Positions 58,732 through 64,000 of a stretch of 64,000 nt of DNA are shown piece after piece. Numbering within the stretch: position 1 is the stretch's first letter; each line of letters starts with the position of its first letter. Below the pieces are notes generated by a model. The model did not search any database. It was given only the letters and a program-made list of their open reading frames with translations, and was not told where the DNA came from. Made by a program: the position numbers and the translations under genes. The DNA is from Hymenobacter properus (lineage in GTDB: Bacteria > Bacteroidota > Bacteroidia > Cytophagales > Hymenobacteraceae): NCBI RefSeq assembly GCF_015694735.1, contig NZ_JADQDP010000001.1, forward strand, positions 186,001 to 250,000. Reading direction: 5' to 3'.

Positions 58732-59199
58732 TTATTCCGACACTGGCGACACAATACCCGTGTCGAGCGTGCCGTTGGGGTTAAGGCGCACCACGTTGCT
58801 GCGGGCGGTGGTGCCGTAATTCGAAAACTGCCCACCCACCAGAATTTTGCCATCGGGCTGCACCACCAGCGCATTCAGGCCCGTGTTGACGACTGGGGTG
58901 TTGAAGCCCGCACCGTTAAAAAAGTTATCCGAATTGCCGGTGCTGTTCAGGCGCAGCAGCGTGCGGCTGAAGGGCAATGGAGAGCCCGGCGAGTAGTAGC
59001 CGGCCACCAGCTCCTGGCCATCGGGCTGCAATGCCATGTTCTGGAAAAACTGGAACCGGCCCGCCGTCACGCCCGAAGGCACAAACGAGGCATCCCGCGT
59101 GCCGTCGCTGAGCAGGCGCAGCACCGAGGGCGTCACGGCCACGCCGTTGCTCAGCACGCTAGTGCCGCCCACCAGCACCTTACCGTCGGTCTGCACCAC
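58732..59199 (-). pseudogene. Delta-60 repeat protein remnant, 5' end missing
   Basis: 155 residues can be read from a GTG at 59199. The sequence shows delta-60 repeat units: VVQTDGKVLVGGTSV, ALQPDGQELVAGYYS and VVQPDGKILVGGQFSNYG, each followed by LRLxxxGxxDxxF-like ends. Full members are secreted proteins with many such units and a signal peptide. Here there is none; upstream of about 59203 the frame continues into an AT-rich stretch (a run of eight A/T pairs) unrelated to the repeat. This looks like the 3' piece of a larger gene left by a deletion. It may still be transcribed, as a terminator follows. Confidence 0.7.
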
Positions 59200-59255
59200 A
59201 ATTAAATGGATAATGGAAAAGTTGGAAAAAAAATAGGCTAGCCGGCTAGTTGCAC

Positions 59256-60158
59256 TCAGCGCCGAACCACCCGGTAGGGCACCCGCACTTGGAAGGTGGT
59301 ATCACGGCCGTTGGCTTTGAAACGGATGGTACCCGTCCACACGGCCGGGCCGAGCCGCCTGGGTGCCATGAAGCGGACTTGCCCCACGTGGTTGGAGTCC
59401 ACGGGCACGGGGCGACCGTTGCAGCGCATTTGCGCTGGCGTGAAGCGCAGGTCCAGAACGCTGCCCAGAAACAGTTCAGCCTGATAGATACTGCCCGGCG
59501 CCACGGTGCTTGAAGCAGCCGTTGAAAACGCCGCCAAATGCCGACGTAGGGTCGTCGCGCCGACCTTTTTAGACAGATGCTGCAACGTGTTTAACTCCGT
59601 AGTCCGGACCTCGCTTTCGAGTTGGGAAAGGCTGGCTAAAGCAGCTCCTAAGGGTAGCTCCGCAAATGCTGGTTCAGGCAAAGCAGCCTTCTTATTGGGG
59701 TTAAGGGCTTGAGCAGCTAAACGGTATTTGTTCAGCTGCTGGTGCAAATTGACATAAGCTGGGCCGTCGGGGGATAGCAGCTGCGCGGCTGCGTCCGTAC
59801 TGGCCAGCTGCGCTGCAGTTGGAATAGCCGTATTTGGTCGGCAAGCATTGTGTTTCAGCTCCTCGCCCAATCCGCGCAGGGTGCGGGCCAACGAGTCGGC
59901 GTGGCCATCCAGGCGCTGGGCTGCCGCCAGCAGGGCGACTTCTTTAGGCTGATTGTAGTTTTTTTGCACGGCGGCCTCCAATCCCCGAATGGCCCACTGC
60001 GCACGCTGGTCGGCGTCATCGTTGTCGGCAATCAGAAGCTGGTCGAGCCGGTACAGTTGTCTATTGAGTTGCGCTAGGCTGCGCAGCTTAAGGTAAGCGC
60101 CAAATCCCGCCGCGCCAGCGGCTGCCACCAATACCAGTAGGAGGAAAACGCGGTTCAT
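59256..60158 (-). CDS. Short GldM-like protein (second of tandem pair)
   Basis: 300 residues. One N-terminal membrane helix (MNRVFLLLVLVAAAGAAGFG), then an alpha-helical part (about 25-200) and a beta domain with VAPGSIYQAELFLGSVLD, MRCNGRPVPVDSNHVGQVRF and DTTFQVRVPYRVV. The same order and strand pattern occur in the periplasmic N-terminal half of GldM/PorM, which transmits motor energy to the type IX secretion machinery; full GldM is about 520 residues. The last two GldM domains are missing. The start overlaps the upstream paralogue stop (ATGA), so the two are translationally coupled. Confidence 0.72.
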   Translation of the reverse strand: MNRVFLLLVLVAAAGAAGFGAYLKLRSLAQLNRQLYRLDQLLIADNDDADQRAQWAIRGLEAAVQKNYNQPKEVALLAAAQRLDGHADSLARTLRGLGEELKHNACRPNTAIPTAAQLASTDAAAQLLSPDGPAYVNLHQQLNKYRLAAQALNPNKKAALPEPAFAELPLGAALASLSQLESEVRTTELNTLQHLSKKVGATTLRRHLAAFSTAASSTVAPGSIYQAELFLGSVLDLRFTPAQMRCNGRPVPVDSNHVGQVRFMAPRRLGPAVWTGTIRFKANGRDTTFQVRVPYRVVRR

Positions 60159-61063
60159 AGTGTGCGGGACTTAACGATGAAGTAGGGCACGGTAATGTGG
60201 AAAGTTGTGTCGCCCAATCCCATTTCTGCCTTAATGATGCCGTGCCATTCGGCTCGCACGGTATCGGGCTGGCCCGGGCGTAGCGGCGGCACCCGAAACC
60301 GGACTTCGCCACGGCCATCGGGCTGTACCAATAAAGGCTTACCGTTCGCCTCCATCCGGAAGTCATCGGTTGATGCCGACTGCGTGAGGAACAACTGGCC
60401 TTCATAGGCCGCTCCCGGCGCCACAGTGTTCGACTTGGCTACTGCCATGGCGCCGATTCTATCAAAGCACATGCAGCAGCCGGTCCCTACTTTCTGCGCC
60501 AAGCGACTTAGAACCTCTGCCGCCTGACGCCGCACCAACACTTCCAGTCGGGTGAATCTGGCCCGGGCCACCGCCAGCAGTGCCTTGTCCGTGTTAAACC
60601 AGTCAGAAGCTCCGGGTTCAACCTGCGTCAAGGCCGGCAATTCCGGCACGTAATCCTGAACAAAAGCGGTATAACGGTCAAGCTGCCGGGCAACCTGCTG
60701 CGACCCAATCGAATGAGGGCTGACGGTAGGGGCTGCCTGCCCGGCCACTAGTAAGCTTTGCCGAGCTAGTCGAATCGTATCAGAAATAGACTGCACACGG
60801 CGAAGCACTAGCTGGCTGGCCTCAAGCACGGCCACATCGCGGCGTTGGTTATTATTCTTTGCAACCCATTTCCAGATACTGCGCACCGTACTGGCCATTG
60901 CCTGTGTCTGAGCACGGTTGTTGGCCTCCAGCTGGGTTTCCAAGGTTGCCAGCTTGGCCAACACTTCTGCTTGTTGCGCTGCCTGCTGCCGGTACCAAAG
61001 CCCACCCGAGGCCAGTAACCCGGCGGCCGCGCAAGTGAAAAGCAGTTGATTCTGTCGTTTCAT
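60155..61063 (-). CDS. Short GldM-like protein (first of tandem pair)
   Basis: 302 residues. Helix near the N-terminus (LLFTCAAAGLLASGGLWY), helical middle, then TVAPGAAYEGQLFLTQSAS, MEANGKPLLVQPDGRGEVRF and DTTFHITVPYFIV, matching the partner at 59256 unit by unit. A CCMC cluster (GTGCCMCFDR, about 193-202) is specific to this copy. Probably anchored in the inner membrane and facing the periplasm. No gldK, gldL or gldN lies nearby, so the pair is separate from the canonical gliding/secretion operon. Its role is unknown. Confidence 0.72.
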   Translation of the reverse strand: MKRQNQLLFTCAAAGLLASGGLWYRQQAAQQAEVLAKLATLETQLEANNRAQTQAMASTVRSIWKWVAKNNNQRRDVAVLEASQLVLRRVQSISDTIRLARQSLLVAGQAAPTVSPHSIGSQQVARQLDRYTAFVQDYVPELPALTQVEPGASDWFNTDKALLAVARARFTRLEVLVRRQAAEVLSRLAQKVGTGCCMCFDRIGAMAVAKSNTVAPGAAYEGQLFLTQSASTDDFRMEANGKPLLVQPDGRGEVRFRVPPLRPGQPDTVRAEWHGIIKAEMGLGDTTFHITVPYFIVKSRTL

Positions 61064-61096
61064 CCTGGCCAGGAGAATGGTTGATGTCTTCCATTT

Positions 61097-62221
61097 TTAC
61101 ACCAACGCAAACTTCTTCCCCGGCATTGCCCGCACCACTCCCCGAAACTCCAGCCCCAACAGCAGCGAGGCCACGGCGTAAATGGCAATTTGTGATTGCC
61201 AGGCAATGTCATCCATATGCAGCTCGCGCCCCGGAGCGGCGGCCAGCACCGTGATGATGGCAAACTCCTCGGTAGTGAAATCAGCCGTCGAATAGGAGGG
61301 AGCCGCCTTGAACTTGCCCGACTGGTGCAAGGCGGCGTCCCAGTTGAGCAGTTGCTCCAGGTCCGGCGGTTCGGTATACATCGCCGCCTTGTTGCTTTTG
61401 ATGAGGGCATTGCAGCCCGCTGAAGCCTCGGAGCCCAAGTTGCCGGGCACGGCCAGCACGTCGCGGTCGTAGCTTAGGGCCAGCTCGGCGGTAATGAGGG
61501 CCCCGCCCTTGCTGGCAGCTTCCACCACCACGGTGCCATCGCTCAGCCCGGCGATAATGCGGTTGCGGGCCGGGAAGTTGTAGCGGTCGGGCGGCGTGCC
61601 GAAGGGAAACTCGGTGAGTAGGCCGCCTTGCTCGCGCATTTTATCGGCCGTTTTCTGGTGGGTGTGGGGATAGATTCGGTCCAGGCCGGTGGCCATCACA
61701 CCCACGGTTTCGAGGCCTTCCTGCAACGCGGCGCGGTGGGCAATGATGTCGATGCCGTAGGCCAGGCCGCTCACCACCAGCGGGCGGTGCGGCACCAGCC
61801 CGCGCACGATGCGCTCGGTTTGCTCGCGGCCGTAGTCGGTGTTCTTGCGCGTGCCTACCAGGGCCACGCTTTTCGGCGCGTTCAGGTCGGCAGTTCCCTG
61901 GTAGTATAGAATGGCCGGCGCATCCGGAATCAGTTTGAGGCGGCTGGGGAAGCGCTTGCTCGTGTAAAACAGGATTTCGACGCCGTCTTTTTCGGCCTTT
62001 TTCAGGTCGGCCTCGGCTTTGCGAAATGCCTTCTCGCGCTCCGGGCCGGTGAGGGCTTTCACAGTGGCCTCGCCCACGCCGGGGATGCGGCGCAGCTTGC
62101 CTGGCGGCATCAGCAGCACGTTTTTGGCTGAGCCGCCGTAGCTCATTAGCTGCCGCGTGAGCTGCGGGCCGATGCCGGGTAGAAGGGTGAGGGCAAGCTC
62201 GTGGTAGAGGGTGTCGTTCAT
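61097..62221 (-). CDS. dprA: DNA-processing protein DprA
   Basis: 374 residues. An N-terminal HhH/SAM-like part (GIGPQLTRQL, RIPGVGEATV) precedes the Rossmann core with VALVGTRKNTDYG, VVSGLAYGIDIIAH, ATGLDRIYPHTH, FPARNRIIAGLS and GALITAELAL; a C-terminal winged-helix DML1-like domain (about 310-374) follows. Loads RecA on incoming single-stranded DNA during transformation. With comEC in the same window, this is the second competence gene. The DUF559 cassette sits immediately upstream, with only 10 bp between its stop and this start. Confidence 0.95.
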   Translation of the reverse strand: MNDTLYHELALTLLPGIGPQLTRQLMSYGGSAKNVLLMPPGKLRRIPGVGEATVKALTGPEREKAFRKAEADLKKAEKDGVEILFYTSKRFPSRLKLIPDAPAILYYQGTADLNAPKSVALVGTRKNTDYGREQTERIVRGLVPHRPLVVSGLAYGIDIIAHRAALQEGLETVGVMATGLDRIYPHTHQKTADKMREQGGLLTEFPFGTPPDRYNFPARNRIIAGLSDGTVVVEAASKGGALITAELALSYDRDVLAVPGNLGSEASAGCNALIKSNKAAMYTEPPDLEQLLNWDAALHQSGKFKAAPSYSTADFTTEEFAIITVLAAAPGRELHMDDIAWQSQIAIYAVASLLLGLEFRGVVRAMPGKKFALV

Positions 62222-62225
62222 GCGG

Positions 62226-62273
62226 GTAACCTCACCCCCCGGCCCCCTCTCCTCGGGGAGAGGGGGAGCCTAA
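62226..62273. repeat. Left inverted-repeat arm of the DUF559 cassette
   Basis: GC-rich arm, itself palindromic in its centre. It encodes, on the minus strand, the last residues of the nuclease (SPSPRGEGAGG) and its stop codon. Confidence 0.85.
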
Positions 62274-62696
62274 CGACTGCGGGTTAGGTAAGTGTTTGGT
62301 CAGGTGGCTGGTAATTATTTTGAGGACGTGGTCAGGGAAGTTTAGAACTTCTTCGTTGGTAAAGCGCAGGATATGGAAACCCAATTTCTGCAAATTATGG
62401 GTTCGTCCCCCGTCATACTCGGCTTGTTCGTTATCCAAATGGTATTCACCATCAACTTCAATAATGAGCCAGGCCGGCAGGCAAATAAAATCAACAATAT
62501 ACCGCTCGATAGCATGCTGCCGCCGAAAGCGAGGCCCTAGCTTATTGCCTCTTACCAATTGCCACAAAGCATTTTCCGATGCTGTAGCCTTGCAGCGGTT
62601 CGCCCGCGAGTAATCTTTTGATGTCCTCTTCCACCTATCCGCTTCCGTCATAAACGCGTGGTAATGCGAAGACTTTTTTTCGTTTTCGCTTCCCAT
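62232..62696 (-). CDS. DUF559 (Vsr-fold) endonuclease-domain protein
   Basis: 154 residues from the ATG at 62696 (a GTG directly before it is possible). The core, about 35-125, has the DUF559 signature: TASENALWQLVRG, RFRRQHAIERYIVDFIC with Asp69, IIEVDGEYH with Glu80-x-Asp82, and GFHILRFTNEEV. This is a small PD-(D/E)xK/Vsr-like nuclease fold. The C-terminal 11 residues are translated from the inverted repeat. Function is unknown; its position inside a repeat-bounded cassette suggests that it acts on that DNA. Codon use and composition are more AT-rich than the flanks. Confidence 0.86.
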   Translation of the reverse strand: MGSENEKKSSHYHAFMTEADRWKRTSKDYSRANRCKATASENALWQLVRGNKLGPRFRRQHAIERYIVDFICLPAWLIIEVDGEYHLDNEQAEYDGGRTHNLQKLGFHILRFTNEEVLNFPDHVLKIITSHLTKHLPNPQSLGSPSPRGEGAGG

Positions 62697-62730
62697 CACT
62701 CATTTAGAAAAAGGATTTAAAAGAATAGTA

Positions 62731-62778
62731 TTAGGCTCCCCCTCTCCCCAAGGAGAGGGGGCCGGGGGGTGAGGTTAC
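62731..62778. repeat. Right inverted-repeat arm of the DUF559 cassette
   Basis: Complement of the left arm apart from one base in the central loop (CCCCAAGG against CCCCGAGG). Contains the stop codon of the MerR gene. Confidence 0.85.
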
Positions 62779-63137
62779 TCCGGTTCCGCCTTACCCGCCG
62801 CGTCCACCTCCTTCTTCAAACTCACCAGAAACGCGCGCACCTTCTCTAGGCTCTGCACCACGTCAATCTTTTCCTTGAGCTGCGGGCCCTTCTGCTTAAG
62901 CATGTCGCGGGCGCCGGGGATGGTGTAGCCGCGCTCTTTCACCAGGTGGTAGATGGTGCGGAACACCTCAATGTCCTGCGGGGTGTAGAGGCGGTTGCCT
63001 TTTTTGCTGCGGCGCGGGCGTAACTCTTCAAACTCGGTTTCCCAGAAGCGCACCAGCGACTCGGCCACCTTGAACTGGGCGGCTACCTCGCCGATGGTGA
63101 AGTACTGTTTCTCAATGTTGCGCTCTTTATAGGGCAT
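62775..63137 (-). CDS. MerR-family transcriptional regulator
   Basis: 120 residues. The winged helix-turn-helix (about 10-75) contains YFTIGEVAAQFKVAESLVRF and RPRRSKKGNRLYTPQDIEVF; a C-terminal helix (about 85-115) would give the dimer coiled coil. No effector domain or metal-binding cysteines, so the inducer is unknown. Many Bacteroidota carry this MerR gene next to alaS, with which it diverges over 127 bp. The stop codon and 3' edge fall within the DUF559 cassette repeat. Confidence 0.9.
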   Translation of the reverse strand: MPYKERNIEKQYFTIGEVAAQFKVAESLVRFWETEFEELRPRRSKKGNRLYTPQDIEVFRTIYHLVKERGYTIPGARDMLKQKGPQLKEKIDVVQSLEKVRAFLVSLKKEVDAAGKAEPE

Positions 63138-63264
63138 AAGACTACCTTTGCAAATACTCCGAAAAGTAGCCTAAAATTCGCAGCTATGCGCGGTTGTGGG
63201 CTTTTTAATGGAGTCAATCCACAGTTTCTCATCATTCGCCAACACTAGCTTGGCGCTTTCCCTC

Positions 63265-64000
63265 ATGTCGCTCCCCACCGCCAGCCACGTCCGCCAGCAG
63301 TTTCTTGATTTCTTCGCCAGCAAAGGCCACCACATTGTGCCCTCGGCCCCCATTGTGGTGAAGGACGACCCCACGCTGCTGTTCATTAACAGCGGCATGG
63401 CCCCGTTCAAAGACTATTTCCTGGGCAACAAGCCCGCGCCCTACAAGCGCATTGCCGACACCCAGAAGTGCCTGCGCGTGAGCGGCAAGCACAACGACCT
63501 GGAAGAAGTAGGCTACGACACCTACCACCACACCATGTTCGAGATGCTGGGCAACTGGAGCTTCGGCGACTACTTCAAGAAGGACGCCATTGCCTGGGCC
63601 TGGGAGTTGCTGACCCAGGTGTACAAGCTGGACAAGGACCGCCTTTACGTCACCTACTTCGAGGGCGACGACAAGGATGGTACCGCTGCCGACACCGAAA
63701 CCCAGAACCTGTGGCGCCAATACACCACCGACGACCGGATTTTGCCCGGCAACAAGAAGGACAACTTCTGGGAAATGGGCGATACCGGCCCCTGCGGCCC
63801 CTGCACGGAAATCCACATCGACCTGCGCTCGGAGGAAGAGCGTGCCAAAAAGCCCGGCCGTGAGCTGGTGAATGCCGACCACCCGCAGGTGGTGGAAATC
63901 TGGAACAACGTGTTCATGGAGTTCCAGCGCCTGGCCGACAAGTCGCTCATCAAGCTGCCCGAGCAGAGTGTGGACACCGGCATGGGCTTCGAGCGCCTCA
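63265..64000 (+). CDS. alaS: Alanyl-tRNA synthetase, N-terminal part
   Basis: 245 codons are inside the window; the frame runs off the right edge. From the ATG at 63265 it reads [17 protein letters not shown], then [70 protein letters not shown] and [11 protein letters not shown], all hallmarks of the class II catalytic core of AlaRS. Charges tRNA-Ala. Cut by the edge, not truncated in nature. Confidence 0.95.
   Translation, partial: MSLPTASHVRQQFLDFFASKGHHIVPSAPIVVKDDPTLLFINSGMAPFKDYFLGNKPAPYKRIADTQKCLRVSGKHNDLEEVGYDTYHHTMFEMLGNWSFGDYFKKDAIAWAWELLTQVYKLDKDRLYVTYFEGDDKDGTAADTETQNLWRQYTTDDRILPGNKKDNFWEMGDTGPCGPCTEIHIDLRSEEERAKKPGRELVNADHPQVVEIWNNVFMEFQRLADKSLIKLPEQSVDTGMGFERL

Larger units (their letters stand above)
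62226..62778. mobile_element. Candidate mobile cassette: 48-bp inverted repeats around a DUF559 gene
   Basis: The arms at 62226-62273 and 62731-62778 are complementary over 48 bp with one mismatch. Each arm also folds on itself (CCCCCTCTCC / GGAGAGGGGG), so each end is a hairpin. The interval holds only the DUF559 nuclease gene. The element lies between dprA and a MerR gene, using GTAAC/GTTAC at its outer ends; the MerR stop codon (TAA) lies inside the right arm. No transposase is present. Mobility is inferred from structure. Confidence 0.68.

Noticed and set aside
62226..62778. A CRISPR array or an IS element at the repeat pair
   Set aside because: There are only two inverted arms, no direct repeat-spacer series and no transposase; the enclosed gene is a DUF559 nuclease.
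1..64000. A defence island or prophage
   Set aside because: The HNH, HsdR-N-type and DUF559 genes are far apart, single and surrounded by housekeeping genes; no capsid, terminase, integrase, methylase or toxin-antitoxin set was found.

Overview
The window looks like chromosomal DNA of a pigmented, GC-rich member of the Bacteroidota, most likely Hymenobacter or a close relative. This is inferred from gene content: ketolase-type and hydroxylase-type carotenoid genes, GldM-like proteins, LTxxQ-type exported proteins, a TonB-domain protein, a TAnnTTTG promoter element and many intergenic palindromic repeats. No database search was possible, so the genus is not proven. The left edge cuts a thioredoxin gene and the right edge cuts alaS.

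Layout. 1-13.4 kb: thioredoxin fragment, an HNH protein, sbcC and sbcD separated by an opposite-strand tail-anchored hydrolase, a decayed gene, a persulfide-dioxygenase-like/rhodanese protein, two LTxxQ exported proteins, an amino acid permease, and small lipoprotein and TUDOR-type genes. 13.5-23.2 kb: two exported amidohydrolase-like proteins, a TPR histidine kinase with its NarL-type regulator, and a secreted ricin/PD40/OmpA protein. 23.2-29.9 kb: a minus-strand cluster of speD-like, DUF4178, a small membrane protein, DUF350, a membrane-embedded spermidine synthase homologue, a Tat-lipoprotein flavin oxidoreductase and a polytopic membrane protein. I regard this as the best candidate for an unusual system: membrane-linked polyamine-type chemistry. 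30-37 kb: a beta-propeller-like protein, a divergent pair of small paralogues, an AI-2E-type transporter, a lactonase lipoprotein, and LysR plus a YeiH-type exporter. 37-47.6 kb: tRNA-Leu(CAA), hscB, a monooxygenase-fold protein, two lipoproteins sharing an N-terminus, an S-adenosylmethionine hydrolase family protein, phoH, GNAT, comEC and an enoyl-CoA hydratase.

47.7-55.1 kb is a carotenoid cluster: crtZ, a CarH/LitR-like MerR regulator with the cobalamin-capping W-x9-EH motif, an ECF sigma factor, crtI, crtB, an exported protein, ispH and crtW. IspH supplies the C5 precursors, CrtB and CrtI make the coloured backbone, and CrtZ and CrtW hydroxylate and ketolate it. The MerR and sigma genes are the obvious candidates for (light-dependent) control. 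Lycopene cyclase is not in the window. 55.2-64 kb: an orphan HsdR-N-type nuclease-like protein, thyA, a TonB-domain protein, a class IV aminotransferase, a delta-60 repeat remnant, two tandem short GldM-like proteins, dprA, a DUF559 nuclease bounded by 48-bp inverted repeats, a MerR gene and alaS.

At least ten intergenic inverted-repeat elements of three sequence families lie between genes. Several supply the stop codon or the last residues of neighbouring genes. No CRISPR array, rRNA, complete prophage or IS transposase was seen.
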